A model generated the notes under the pieces. It did no database searches. It was given only the letters and a program-made list of their open reading frames with translations, and was not told the DNA's origin. Both the position numbers and the translations under genes were made by a program. Source: Bacteroidota bacterium (lineage in GTDB: Bacteria; Bacteroidota; Ignavibacteria; Ignavibacteriales; Ignavibacteriaceae). Taken from it: DNA of 64,000 nucleotides. Positions 17,956 to 26,897 of the stretch are shown one piece after another; positions within the stretch are counted from its first letter, which is position 1, and each line of letters begins with the position of its first letter. The DNA lies in contig JAKAGZ010000001.1 of assembly GCA_021815365.1 (NCBI GenBank), positions 1-64,000 of the forward strand, read 5' to 3'.

Positions 17956-18858
17956 ATGAAGGCACCAGCTTTAGTGTGTGCGCTTTTATTCTTATTTGTA
18001 GGACAGTTAGTCTATCCTTTCCCAACGGGATCAGTTCTGACAGAGGGCAGCAGTGTGCATCAGAAGAAAATCAGTCCTGACTACCGTCAGGCAAGTTACA
18101 ATATTCACCTGAACAGTGCTGTTGATGATTATGCCTCGTTCATCAGCTCGTTAAATCCTAATAATCTTTTTTCGATCGGCACTGCCGAAAAAAAATACAA
18201 AGAGATGTTTGACAAAAGTCCAAACAATATTGCTGATCAGGCTTTCGTTAAGTTCTGGAATTTTTATCTTGCAGCCGCTGACTCTGCCGCTGAAAGGCTT
18301 GTACATAACAACAGGTACAAATACCTGATAAGCATAAAAAATTATAATACAAATCCTGCTGATTATAAAAACCTGAAATTCGATCTGACGCTGAACAAGA
18401 AAATTCTGAACGAAAATGATTTCAGGCTTTTAAGTCTGCTGAACAGTTACGGGCTAATGTTCGCAGTTAAAGATGGGTTAATGATAATTAATTTTGGCTC
18501 AACTGATTTCCTGCTGAATAATTTTGGAAATAGTCTTTCAGAAGCGATGAGGGCTTACCTTTCAGAAACGTTTAAGGAAGCAAACGAAAGTTTAATAGAA
18601 AATGACAAAATTGTTTTACCTGCTGAGAAGATCGCGGAAAGAACTATCTGGTGGGAAAATTTCATAAACAGTAATCAAGATTTTGTTTTGCTGCCGGAGT
18701 GTAAACTGACTTACAATTTTTATTTGTCAACACTGATGCATGGGATCGCAGACTCAACTGCATCCTTCTCTGTTGAACCTCGTACTGAAAAAGAATTCCG
18801 AAAGGCATACCGGCTGATCATTCAAAAATACAGCAGTACAAAAACGGCAGATAAATAA
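17956..18858 (+). CDS. Exported protein of unknown function
   Basis: The 300-residue protein has an N-terminal signal peptide (ALVCALLFLFVGQLVYPFP), so it is probably periplasmic or secreted. The mature part is mixed helical (for example DQAFVKFWNFYLAAADSAAE and LSEAMRAYLSETFKEANESL) and has no motif I recognise. It stands alone on the plus strand, about 100 bases to the right of the island-edge region. No function is proposed. Confidence 0.65.
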   Translation: MKAPALVCALLFLFVGQLVYPFPTGSVLTEGSSVHQKKISPDYRQASYNIHLNSAVDDYASFISSLNPNNLFSIGTAEKKYKEMFDKSPNNIADQAFVKFWNFYLAAADSAAERLVHNNRYKYLISIKNYNTNPADYKNLKFDLTLNKKILNENDFRLLSLLNSYGLMFAVKDGLMIINFGSTDFLLNNFGNSLSEAMRAYLSETFKEANESLIENDKIVLPAEKIAERTIWWENFINSNQDFVLLPECKLTYNFYLSTLMHGIADSTASFSVEPRTEKEFRKAYRLIIQKYSSTKTADK

Positions 18859-19220
18859 CAGCAATTTCAAATTAAGCTAACCTAAAATAATCACAGTAGT
18901 CAGACAGATTATATAGGAAAGTCAGGGCTGCTCGTGCAAAATTTGAGCAGTTTGAATTATCCTTCTGCTAGCAGTTGTTTAACTTATGAAGAGTTCTTAT
19001 TTTTCTTCACAATTATACGCCTAAGTTTTAAAAGATACTTAAAAATAATTAAAGCTGATATTTTTTATTTCCCAGAATTTTGCTGCGATTGCCCGTCGTT
19101 GCAAATGAACAGAAGGAAGAAAAAATAATTCCCCTTTTTCAGATAAAGCTTCCTCTGATCCTCCGGCAATTGCCGTGAGAGAAATAATCACTTCAAACAA
19201 AACAGAAAGGAGAAACAGTT
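18859..19220. other. Intergenic region without a supported gene
   Basis: These 362 bases separate the unknown exported protein from the haemoglobin gene. A 12-bp perfect palindrome CGGCAATTGCCG lies at 19164-19175, about 45 bases before the haemoglobin start. A 64-codon open frame at 18934 has poor coding character and no ribosome-binding site. AAAGGAG at 19206-19212 serves the downstream gene. Confidence 0.5.
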
Positions 19221-19706
19221 ATGCAAACAAAAGTAAAACGGTCAGCTCTTCTTATTATTGTTGCAATTATCCTGCTGGTGAGTTTTACCTCGGTATTCGC
19301 ACAGGGGCAGAAAGAAAAATCACTTTACGACCGCCTTGGCGGTGTCTATGCCATTGCAACTGTCGTGGATGATTTTATAGAACGCCTGCTGGTGAACAAT
19401 ACCCTCAATGCAAATCCTGCGATCAAAGAAGCTCGTATCCGCGTACCGAAAGCAGGGCTTAAGTATCATGTTACAGAGCTGGTTTGCCAGGTAACCGGAG
19501 GTCCGCAGAAGTACACGGGTCGTTCGATGAAAAATGCCCATAAACATCTCGACATTACTGAAAAGGAGTGGGACGCGATGGTGGCAGATTTCAAAATAAC
19601 ATTGAACAAATTCAAAGTCCCGGAGAAAGAACAAAAAGAACTGATCGGAATTATAGCTACTACAAAGAAGGATATTGTTATGGTTCCGGCATCAGGAAAG
19701 AAATAG
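19221..19706 (+). CDS. Truncated haemoglobin, group 1, with signal peptide
   Basis: The 161-residue protein starts with a signal peptide (SALLIIVAIILLVSFTSVFA, cut before Q). The globin follows: SLYDRLGGVYAIATVVDDFI, then VTELVCQVTGGPQKYTGRSM and KNAHKHLDIT, whose His is the expected proximal haem ligand. Group 1 truncated globins bind O2 or NO. Most are cytoplasmic, so an exported form points to a periplasmic role such as NO detoxification. A strong AAAGGAG precedes the start. It is monocistronic between intergenic regions. Confidence 0.85.
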   Translation: MQTKVKRSALLIIVAIILLVSFTSVFAQGQKEKSLYDRLGGVYAIATVVDDFIERLLVNNTLNANPAIKEARIRVPKAGLKYHVTELVCQVTGGPQKYTGRSMKNAHKHLDITEKEWDAMVADFKITLNKFKVPEKEQKELIGIIATTKKDIVMVPASGKK

Positions 19707-19833
19707 AGTTCATAGGTCAGATCAAAGCACTGCAATTGACGGGCAATTTCAGCAAATAACAGCATGCTCTTTTTGTGTTTTATACTGATTTATTCTTTAT
19801 CTCTAATAAAATTTACTGCCTTAATTATTTTCA

Positions 19834-19864
19834 TTTGAATTGTTCACTTTTTTATTTATGTTTG
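19834..19864 (+). promoter_or_regulatory. Bacteroidota-type promoter of the his operon
   Basis: TTTG (19834-19837), 19 bases, then TATGTTTG (19857-19864) matches TTTG-N19-TAnnTTTG exactly. Transcription would start around 19870, a few bases before the leader peptide ATG. Confidence 0.75.
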
Positions 19865-19875
19865 GATAAGTAAAA

Positions 19876-19944
19876 ATGACAACTAAAAGAACACATATCG
19901 CACATCACCATCACAACAGGATTTCTTCCGCCGGTATGTGCTGA
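19876..19944 (+). CDS. hisL: Histidine operon leader peptide
   Basis: This 22-codon open frame reads MTTKRTHIAHHHH then NRISSAGMC and a TGA. Five of its codons are His, four in a row. Such a run just before a terminator and hisG is the hallmark of ribosome-mediated attenuation. When charged tRNA-His is scarce, a ribosome stalls at the His run; otherwise it reaches the stop and covers the 3' part of the leader. The near absence of a 5' UTR may affect its initiation. Confidence 0.88.
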   Translation: MTTKRTHIAHHHHNRISSAGMC

Positions 19945-19969
19945 AAAATTTTAAATTATGATCAATACA

Positions 19970-19992
19970 CCCCGGCACTGTCGGGGTTTTTT
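19970..19992 (+). terminator. his attenuator terminator
   Basis: CCCCG (19970-19974) pairs with CGGGG (19982-19986) around a 7-base loop and is followed by T6 (19987-19992). An alternative pairing exists: GCCGG (19930-19934), inside the end of the leader ORF, can pair with CCGGC (19972-19976) and would block the terminator. A ribosome at the leader stop would cover GCCGG; a ribosome stalled at the His codons would not. Confidence 0.85.
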
Positions 19993-20009
19993 AGTTTAAA
20001 GGAAACAGT

Positions 20010-20876
20010 ATGAACAGAAATTTGAAACTCGCTCTGCAAAAAAAGGGAAGGCTAACCGATAAATCTTTAGAGCTGCTGAAGCTTTGCGGTATAGATATTG
20101 AGAATCATTCGGAAAGATTAACTGTCACCTCCAGAAATTTTCCGCTTGAAATTCTTTTCCTGCGCGATGATGACATACCTGAATACGTCCAGGACGGCGT
20201 AGCAGACATTGGTATTGTGGGTTTAAATGTTGTTGTTGAAAAACAAACGAAGACTACTGTGCTTGAAAATTTAGGTTTCGGCAGATGCAACGTAATGCTT
20301 GCAACGCCCGATAACAAAGCATTGAAAAACTTAGAAGAATTAAACGGGAAAACAATAGCAACTTCCTACCCGAATATTTTAAATGATTTTCTGAAAAAAA
20401 ATAATATCGAAGCAAAAGTAATTGAACTCAGCGGCTCTGTAGAAATTGCACCTTCGTTAGGCGTTGCCGATCTTATCTGCGATATCGTTTCAACGGGCAA
20501 TACCTTAATGATGAACAAATTAAAAAAATCATTCAATGTCTTTGATTCCGAAGCTGTACTGATCAGATCGAAGGAAAGAAAAATAAGCGATACGCTAAAC
20601 AAAACTCTCAATGACCTGCTGCGCAGGATCGGCTCTGTTCAGAAGGCGAGAGAATCCAAATACCTGATGATGAATATTCCAAAAACATCCCTGAAAAAAA
20701 TCATTAATATTATTCCTTCATTAAAAAGCCCGACTGTATTGCATTTAGCAGATGAAAATATGCTTGCCGTTCACGCAGTAATTCCGTCAGATCAGTTCTG
20801 GAAAATAATTGACGAACTGAAAACTGCTGGTGCTTCGGGAATTCTTTTACTACCAATTGAGAATATGATATTATGA
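20010..20876 (+). CDS. hisG: ATP phosphoribosyltransferase, long form
   Basis: HisG catalyses the first step of histidine synthesis, ATP + PRPP to PR-ATP. The 288-residue length and C-terminal ACT-like regulatory region (YLMMNIPKTSLKKIINIIPS onward) mark the long, His-inhibited form, which needs no HisZ. The catalytic part has DVVADIGIVGLN-type features (GVADIGIVGLNVVVE) and the PRPP loop region DLICDIVSTGNTL. AAAGGA precedes ATG. It overlaps hisD by 4 bases. Confidence 0.96.
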   Translation: MNRNLKLALQKKGRLTDKSLELLKLCGIDIENHSERLTVTSRNFPLEILFLRDDDIPEYVQDGVADIGIVGLNVVVEKQTKTTVLENLGFGRCNVMLATPDNKALKNLEELNGKTIATSYPNILNDFLKKNNIEAKVIELSGSVEIAPSLGVADLICDIVSTGNTLMMNKLKKSFNVFDSEAVLIRSKERKISDTLNKTLNDLLRRIGSVQKARESKYLMMNIPKTSLKKIINIIPSLKSPTVLHLADENMLAVHAVIPSDQFWKIIDELKTAGASGILLLPIENMIL

Positions 20877-22159
20877 AAAAATATTATTACAACAACCTGA
20901 AAAGACAGGAGTTAACATCTCTTGTGCGAAGACCGTCAATTGATCTGAACAAAGCTTTTGAAACAGTTAAGCCAATTTTGAATGACATAAAATTAAACGG
21001 GTTGAAAGCTGTTTTAAAATATGCAAAACAGTTCGATAGTTTTGAACCGGAAGAAATATCAGTAACAGAAGAAGAGTTTGCTGAAGCAGAAAAAAAATTA
21101 GAACCGAAAATTAAACAAGCATTGGAGACGGCTCACAAAAACATCCACAAGTTTCACAAAAAGCAGAAGCCAAAAGATTATTTTGTAGAAACAATACCGG
21201 GAGTAAGTTGTGCGCGGGAGTACCGGGCAATTGAAAATGTCGGGCTTTATGTTCCCGGAGGCAGCGCAATTCTTCCTTCAACAATGCTGATGCTCGGCAT
21301 ACCTGCAAAGATAGCCGGTTGTAAAAGAGTAGTTGTTTGTTCGCCGGTTAAGAACGGCAAAATAAATTATCCTCTCCTTTATGCGGCAAGGCTTTGCGGC
21401 ATAAAAGAGTTTTATAAAATTGGCGGTGCTCAGGCTATTGGAATGATGGCTTACGGGACAGAAGAAATATCTAAAGCCGACAAAATTTTCGGACCGGGAA
21501 ATCAGTATGTTACAGCGGCAAAACTTTTAGTCAGTACAGATCCCGATGCCTGCACAATTGATATGCCTGCAGGTCCGAGTGAAGTACTGATTATTGCTGA
21601 TGAAAGTGCTGATCCATCTTTCGCAGCGGCAGATCTTTTAGCACAGGCAGAGCATGGGATTGACTCACAGGTTATACTGGTTACAAATTCTGAAAATTTT
21701 TCAATTAAGATTGAAGAAGAAATCAACAGACAGATTATGAGTCTGCCCAGAAAAGAAATCATATTAAAATCACTTACGAACTCTTTCGTTGTGATAACTG
21801 CAAATATTAATGAAGCAATTAATTTCAGTAATCTTTATGCGCCAGAGCATTTAATACTGAATATCAAAAATCCTGACAGGGTTAAATCTCTCGTTCAAAA
21901 CGCAGGCTCTGTTTTTCTCGGCGGTTACTCTCCGGAATCTGCAGGCGATTATGCTTCTGGTACAAATCATTCGCTGCCGACTTACGGCTATGCACGGTCA
22001 TTCAGCGGCGTAACCGTAGAATCATTTATGAAATCAATCTCTTTTCAGTCCCTCTCAAAAAACGGACTGAAAAAGATTTCCAAAACGGTTGAAACATTAG
22101 CGGAAGCTGAGGGACTTCAGGCTCATAAAAATGCTGTTACTATAAGATTCAAAAAATAA
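20873..22159 (+). CDS. hisD: Histidinol dehydrogenase
   Basis: HisD performs the last two oxidations, histidinol to histidine, with NAD and zinc. Recognisable stretches are VGLYVPGGSAILPSTMLMLG, GGAQAIGMMAYGTE, FGPGNQYVTAAK, DMPAGPSEVLIIAD and LLAQAEHG, with the catalytic-region NHSLPTYGYARSFSG near residue 365. The 428-residue length is normal. It starts inside the hisG stop (ATGA) and is followed by hisC. Confidence 0.97.
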   Translation: MKKYYYNNLKRQELTSLVRRPSIDLNKAFETVKPILNDIKLNGLKAVLKYAKQFDSFEPEEISVTEEEFAEAEKKLEPKIKQALETAHKNIHKFHKKQKPKDYFVETIPGVSCAREYRAIENVGLYVPGGSAILPSTMLMLGIPAKIAGCKRVVVCSPVKNGKINYPLLYAARLCGIKEFYKIGGAQAIGMMAYGTEEISKADKIFGPGNQYVTAAKLLVSTDPDACTIDMPAGPSEVLIIADESADPSFAAADLLAQAEHGIDSQVILVTNSENFSIKIEEEINRQIMSLPRKEIILKSLTNSFVVITANINEAINFSNLYAPEHLILNIKNPDRVKSLVQNAGSVFLGGYSPESAGDYASGTNHSLPTYGYARSFSGVTVESFMKSISFQSLSKNGLKKISKTVETLAEAEGLQAHKNAVTIRFKK

Positions 22160-22183
22160 AGTTTATTGCTGATTGAGAAAACG

Positions 22184-23233
22184 ATGGACATAAAAAAACT
22201 AATAAGAAAAAATATTCTTGATCTGAAACCGTACACATCAGCCAGGGATATTTATAATAACCCCTCTGGTATTTTGCTTGATGCAAATGAAAATAATCTC
22301 GGCTCAACTTTTGATGAAATTGACGGACTGAATTTAAACCGTTATCCCGATCCGCACCAGAATGATTTAAGAAAGCTTGCTGAGCTTAATTTCGGGATCA
22401 AAAAAGAAAACCTGTTCTTCGGCGTCGGCTCGGATGAAATAATTGATTTGCTGGTCAGAATTTTTTGTGAGCCGGAGAAAAACAACGTAATAATCCCTGA
22501 GCCCACTTACGGAATGTATAAAGTTTCGTGCGATATAAACAATGTTGAAACCCGCAGCGTTCTTTTAACAGATGAGTTTCAGATTGACGAAAAAGCTATC
22601 GGAAAAGCCTGCGATGAAAAAACAAAAATAATTTTCCTTTGTTCGCCAAATAACCCGACAGGGAATCTTCTGAAAAAAAATGATGTGCTTTCGCTGTGCG
22701 AAAACTTTAACACAATCATTATTGTTGATGAGGCATACATAGATTTTTCCGAAGCAGAAAGTCTTGCAAATGAAATTAGTGCACACCCCAATCTTATTGT
22801 CCTGAGGACATTTTCAAAAGCGTGGGGTTTAGCCGGCGCAAGACTCGGTTTTTGTGCAGCAAATGAGGAGATAATAAATTACCTGTTCAAAGTGAAAGCG
22901 CCGTACAACATAAGCGCACTCAGCCGGTATGCACTTAAAAAAGCGCTGGATAATGTTGACAAAAGACAGGAATATGTTTCAAAAATAAAAAAGGAAAGAA
23001 CCAGGCTCAAAAATCAGTTTGAGAGTTCAGCAGGAATTATCAAAGTATTTGATTCCGATGCAAATTTTTTGCTTGTTAAAGTCCGGGATGCAAAAGATTT
23101 TCAGAGAAAATTATTCGATGAAGGAATAATTGTCCGCGACAGAAGCTCGCAGCCTAAGCTTGAAGGCTGCGTAAGAATTTCTATCGGCACAGAAGAGGAA
23201 AATGATTTGCTTTGGAGCGCCGTTCAGAATTGA
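22184..23233 (+). CDS. hisC: Histidinol-phosphate aminotransferase
   Basis: This PLP enzyme converts imidazole acetol phosphate to histidinol phosphate. The fold-type I features are clear: LDANENNLGS near residue 27, FLCSPNNPTGN near 155, VDEAYIDF near 180, and the PLP Lys in RTFSKAWGLAGARLGF near 215. I chose ATG 22184 (349 residues, MDIKKLIRKN); the frame is open to a weak start at 22166. It lies 24 bases after hisD. Confidence 0.95.
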   Translation: MDIKKLIRKNILDLKPYTSARDIYNNPSGILLDANENNLGSTFDEIDGLNLNRYPDPHQNDLRKLAELNFGIKKENLFFGVGSDEIIDLLVRIFCEPEKNNVIIPEPTYGMYKVSCDINNVETRSVLLTDEFQIDEKAIGKACDEKTKIIFLCSPNNPTGNLLKKNDVLSLCENFNTIIIVDEAYIDFSEAESLANEISAHPNLIVLRTFSKAWGLAGARLGFCAANEEIINYLFKVKAPYNISALSRYALKKALDNVDKRQEYVSKIKKERTRLKNQFESSAGIIKVFDSDANFLLVKVRDAKDFQRKLFDEGIIVRDRSSQPKLEGCVRISIGTEEENDLLWSAVQN

Positions 23234-23291
23234 TCGCTATGCGAAAGGAAAATAAGTAATTGATGAACGAAAAAACAAAACAGAAAATGGT

Positions 23292-24179
23292 ATGAGAAAA
23301 ATAGAAGTAGATAATGCCTTCCTTAAATTAAACTCGCCGGTCTGCTCTGGTTTGATAACCGGGTTAAAAAAATTATCATTGAATGGTTATGAAATAGAAT
23401 TCAAAGGAAAGTTTTCAGAATCTTCTCCTGTTTTAAAAATTATTAATCTTGAGAAAATAAAACTCTCAAAAGGAAATAAATCTCTGCCTGCATTTATTAT
23501 AACCACAGGCAGCAGAAAGTCTGCAAATATTGTGAGAGTATCCGGGGAAGGTAAAATCAAAAATTTTGGCGAGGCGGCGGATGAGATAATAAGAAGAACC
23601 CGCTCCGCTGTCCATAACAGAACCACAAAAGAAACTGATATACGGGTCTATACTGCAATTGACGGCAGGGGAAAAAGCAAGATAAAAACCGGCATTGGAT
23701 TTTTTGATCACATGCTTGAACAAATCGCAAAACACGCCAACATAGATCTGTCAGTCAGCGTAAAGGGAGATTTGCATATTGATGAACATCATACAGTTGA
23801 AGACGTGGGCATTACACTTGGCTTAGCCCTGAATGAAGCACTCGGCAGCAAAACCGGAATAAAAAGATACGGCTACTTTTTACCGATGGATGATTCGATT
23901 GCAAATTGTACAATAGACCTCGGCGGAAGAAGTTACCTTAATTTTAATTGTGACTTCAACAGGGAGATGGTTGGCGGATTTCCAACAGAATTAACAGAAG
24001 AATTTTTTAAATCAGTTGCTTCGGGATTAAAAGCAAATATTTATATAAGCGCAAAAGGGAAGAATGATCATCACAAGATAGAGGCAATATTCAAAGCCTT
24101 TGCCAAAGCCCTGAACGAAGCCTGCAGGCTTGATGAAAGAAGCACCGGTTCTCTTCCTTCAACAAAGGGAGTGTTATGA
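23292..24179 (+). CDS. hisB: Imidazoleglycerol-phosphate dehydratase with an unusual N-terminal extension
   Basis: The dehydratase core begins near residue 105 and is complete: NRTTKETDIRV, GIGFFDHMLEQIAKHA, DEHHTVEDVGITLG, and the late KGKNDHHKIEAIFKAFAKAL with the Mn-binding His residues. About 105 residues precede it. They lack DxDGT and other HAD phosphatase motifs, so this is not the bifunctional E. coli-type HisB. Weak likeness (SGLITGLKKLSLNGYEIEF) to the first HAD helices could mean a decayed phosphatase. The start and TGA overlap fit the operon (ATGA with hisH). Confidence 0.93.
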   Translation: MRKIEVDNAFLKLNSPVCSGLITGLKKLSLNGYEIEFKGKFSESSPVLKIINLEKIKLSKGNKSLPAFIITTGSRKSANIVRVSGEGKIKNFGEAADEIIRRTRSAVHNRTTKETDIRVYTAIDGRGKSKIKTGIGFFDHMLEQIAKHANIDLSVSVKGDLHIDEHHTVEDVGITLGLALNEALGSKTGIKRYGYFLPMDDSIANCTIDLGGRSYLNFNCDFNREMVGGFPTELTEEFFKSVASGLKANIYISAKGKNDHHKIEAIFKAFAKALNEACRLDERSTGSLPSTKGVL

Positions 24180-24763
24180 TCGCATTAATTGATTATGGCT
24201 CCGGTAATGTTGCATCAGTAGCAAATGTTTTAACCGCGTTGAAGCAGGAATTTATTATTACAAAATCTGAGGGAGAAATTATAAGATCGGACAAAGTAAT
24301 TTTCCCCGGCGTAGGTGAAGCCTCTTTTGCCGTGCGGCAGTTACATTTGACAAATCTTTTTACCGTACTTAGAATTTGCAGGAAACCTATGCTTGGAATT
24401 TGTCTCGGTATGCAGCTAATGGCAGAATGTTCAAAAGAAGGGAATATAAAATGCCTGGGAATATTTCCAGGCACAGCGGAAAAATTTAATAATGAAAATA
24501 CAAAGGTCCCGCACATGGGGTGGAACGATATTAACATCAAAAAAGAAAGTAAAATATTTAACGGGATTAATAACGGCGAGAAATTTTATTTTGCACACTC
24601 ATATTATCTGCCGGTAAATGAATTTACCACCTCGGTCTGTAATAACTTTATTGACTTTGCCGCATCAATGGAAAAAGAAAACTTTTACGGCGTGCAGTTC
24701 CACCCGGAAAAATCAGGGCAGGCAGGAGTGAAAATAATTAAAAATTTTATTGAGTTATGTTAA
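24176..24763 (+). CDS. hisH: Imidazole glycerol phosphate synthase, glutamine amidotransferase subunit
   Basis: HisH releases ammonia from Gln for HisF. It is a class I amidotransferase: DYGSGN at the start, the nucleophile elbow MLGICLGMQLM with catalytic Cys near residue 80, the VPHMGWND loop, and the His/Glu of YGVQFHPEKSG near residue 175. The 195-residue length is usual. It overlaps hisB by 4 and hisA by 7 bases. Confidence 0.96.
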   Translation: MIALIDYGSGNVASVANVLTALKQEFIITKSEGEIIRSDKVIFPGVGEASFAVRQLHLTNLFTVLRICRKPMLGICLGMQLMAECSKEGNIKCLGIFPGTAEKFNNENTKVPHMGWNDINIKKESKIFNGINNGEKFYFAHSYYLPVNEFTTSVCNNFIDFAASMEKENFYGVQFHPEKSGQAGVKIIKNFIELC

Positions 24764-25476
24764 TTATCCCGGCAATAGATATTTACGAAAATAAAATTGT
24801 CCGCTTGCAAAAAGGAGATTTCGGAAACATTACTTTTTATAAAAATTCTCCGCTTGAGCAGGCAAAACTTTATGAAAATCTTGGATTTAAAATAATCCAC
24901 ATAGTTGACCTTGCGGGTTCAAAAAGCGGAAAGCTGACAATAGCCGGAGTTGTTGAGGAGATAAAAAAACAGACAAATCTGAAAATTGAGTTCGGCGGCG
25001 GAGTGCGTGATATTAAATCTGCACACTCTTTATTTTCTATCGGCATTGATTACCTTGTCATCGGATCATTGTCGTTAAAAAACAAAAGAGAATTCGAGAT
25101 AATTATTAATAATTTTTCCGGCGAAAAAATTATCGCTGCTATTGACTCCGAGAACGAACTGGTTAAGGTAAGCGGCTGGACGGAAAAAACCCCGACGACT
25201 GTTTATGAACATATTGATTACTGCAGATCAGCAGGTGTTGAAAAATATCTCTGTACCGATATTTCGAAAGATGGGACGCTTGAGGGAACAAACATAGAAC
25301 TGTACAAAAAAATAATGAAAGCATTTCCTGGCATAAACCTGATCGCCAGCGGCGGAATAAAAGATATAGACGATATTGAAAAATTAAGAAAGATAAACCC
25401 CTACGGAGTGGTTGTTGGTAAAGCAATTTATGAAAACAAAATAAACATGAAGGAGCTTGCTGAACTTGCTGTGTAA
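24757..25476 (+). CDS. hisA: ProFAR isomerase
   Basis: HisA opens the ribose ring of ProFAR to PRFAR. It is a (beta/alpha)8 barrel with the two half-barrel phosphate sites EFGGGVRD and SGGIKDIDDI. The catalytic Asp in IPAIDIY (start) and the Asp in CTDISKDGTLEGTN are in place. The 239-residue length is typical. The start overlaps the hisH stop and hisF starts inside its 3' end. Confidence 0.96.
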   Translation: MLIIPAIDIYENKIVRLQKGDFGNITFYKNSPLEQAKLYENLGFKIIHIVDLAGSKSGKLTIAGVVEEIKKQTNLKIEFGGGVRDIKSAHSLFSIGIDYLVIGSLSLKNKREFEIIINNFSGEKIIAAIDSENELVKVSGWTEKTPTTVYEHIDYCRSAGVEKYLCTDISKDGTLEGTNIELYKKIMKAFPGINLIASGGIKDIDDIEKLRKINPYGVVVGKAIYENKINMKELAELAV

Positions 25477-26221
25477 AAGGATCATTCCCTGTCTCGATGT
25501 AAAAGACGGGCGCGTGGTTAAAGGCACAAACTTCGTTAATTTAATTGATGCCGGTTCACCCGCCGAACTTGCAGAAAGATATTCAGACGAAGGTGCTGAC
25601 GAATTAGTTTTTCTCGACATAACAGCTTCGGTTGAAAAAAGAAAAACTCTTCTAACATTGGTTAAAGATGTTGCCAAAGCAGTCAGAATTCCATTTACAG
25701 TCGGAGGCGGAATATCCGAACTAAGCGATATTGAAGCGCTGCTGAAATCCGGAGCCGATAAAGTTTCACTAAATACTTCAATCGTAAAAAACCCTGAGCT
25801 TATTAGCCAGGCTTCAAAAAGATTCGGAAGTCAGGCAATTGTTGCTGCATTAGATACGAAATTAAAAGACAATGGTCATAAAATTTTTATCAAAGGCGGA
25901 AGGGAAGAAACAGAGCTGAATGCACTTGATTGGTGCAAGCGCGTAACTGATCTTGGTGCCGGAGAAATTCTCCTGACATCTATGGACAGGGATGGAACAA
26001 AAGCAGGTTATGAAATTGATTTTCTGAAAGAGGTTGCTTCTGCTGTTACCGTTCCTGTAATAGCTTCCGGCGGCGCAGGAAATATGGAACACTTCCTCGA
26101 AGCTTTTCAAAAAGCAAATGTTGACGCCTGCCTGGCAGCGAGCCTGTTTCACTTTAACATTATAAAAATTAAAGAACTGAAAGAATTTTTAAACTCAGCA
26201 GGAATAAGGGTACGATTATAA
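25466..26221 (+). CDS. hisF: Imidazole glycerol phosphate synthase, cyclase subunit
   Basis: HisF uses HisH-derived ammonia to form IGP and AICAR. The start RIIPCLDVKDGRVVKG holds the catalytic Asp; the second Asp is in LTSMDRDGTKAGY. Phosphate sites GGGIS and SGGAGN are present. I chose TTG 25466, which gives MLCKRIIPCLD and sits 10 bases after AGGAG (25451-25455); TTG 25457 is too close to that site. It overlaps hisA by 11 bases. Confidence 0.95.
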   Translation: MLCKRIIPCLDVKDGRVVKGTNFVNLIDAGSPAELAERYSDEGADELVFLDITASVEKRKTLLTLVKDVAKAVRIPFTVGGGISELSDIEALLKSGADKVSLNTSIVKNPELISQASKRFGSQAIVAALDTKLKDNGHKIFIKGGREETELNALDWCKRVTDLGAGEILLTSMDRDGTKAGYEIDFLKEVASAVTVPVIASGGAGNMEHFLEAFQKANVDACLAASLFHFNIIKIKELKEFLNSAGIRVRL

Positions 26222-26246
26222 ATCGTTTGACAAAGAGGATGGAACA

Positions 26247-26861
26247 ATGACAAAACAAAATATTAACAACCTGGACTTCAGCAAATTGAATGGTCTGCTG
26301 CCTGCAGTTGTCGTTGACAACAATAACAACCAGGTTCTAATGCTTGGATTTATGAATCGTGATGCGCTGGAAAAAACTCTTGAAACTAAGCTTGTAACTT
26401 TTTTTAGCCGCACAAAAAATAAATTGTGGACAAAAGGTGAAACGTCGGGCAATTATCTGAAGCTGATTAATATTAAGTCAGACTGTGATAACGATTCACT
26501 TTTAATTTTTGCCGAGCCGGCAGGAAATACCTGCCACACAGGGAACTACTCCTGTTTTGGAGTTGAAAATTTCCATTCAATAAATTTTTTAAACAACCTT
26601 TTTAATCTGATAAAACAACGAAAAAAAAATCTGCCGGAAAATTCTTATACTACAAAGTTATTTAAAGAAGGCGCCAACAGGATTATTCAAAAAGTAGGAG
26701 AAGAAGCTGTCGAAGTTCTCATAGCAGCTAAGAACAGGGACAAAAAAGAAATTATAAATGAAGCGTCAGATTTAATTTATCATCTGTTAGTTATGCTCGC
26801 TGAACAGGAAATTGAATTTTCTGAAATAGTGCAGAACCTGGAAAGCAGGCATAAAGAATAA
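26247..26861 (+). CDS. hisI: Phosphoribosyl-AMP cyclohydrolase / phosphoribosyl-ATP pyrophosphatase
   Basis: This bifunctional HisIE performs steps 2 and 3. The N-terminal cyclohydrolase has MLGFMNRDALEKTL, TFFSRTKNKLWTKGETSG, and the metal ligands in KSDCDND and GNTCHTGNYSCF. The C-terminal helical MazG-like pyrophosphatase has GEEAVEVLIAAKN and EASDLIYHLLVML. The 204-residue length is usual for the fusion. It is the last his gene, 25 bases after hisF. Confidence 0.95.
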   Translation: MTKQNINNLDFSKLNGLLPAVVVDNNNNQVLMLGFMNRDALEKTLETKLVTFFSRTKNKLWTKGETSGNYLKLINIKSDCDNDSLLIFAEPAGNTCHTGNYSCFGVENFHSINFLNNLFNLIKQRKKNLPENSYTTKLFKEGANRIIQKVGEEAVEVLIAAKNRDKKEIINEASDLIYHLLVMLAEQEIEFSEIVQNLESRHKE

Positions 26862-26897
26862 AATCGTTATATTTAATCAACAAAATATTTCAAGGAA

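Noticed and set aside
18934-19128. 64-codon plus-strand open frame
   Set aside because: No ribosome-binding site, poor coding composition and no likeness to any family.
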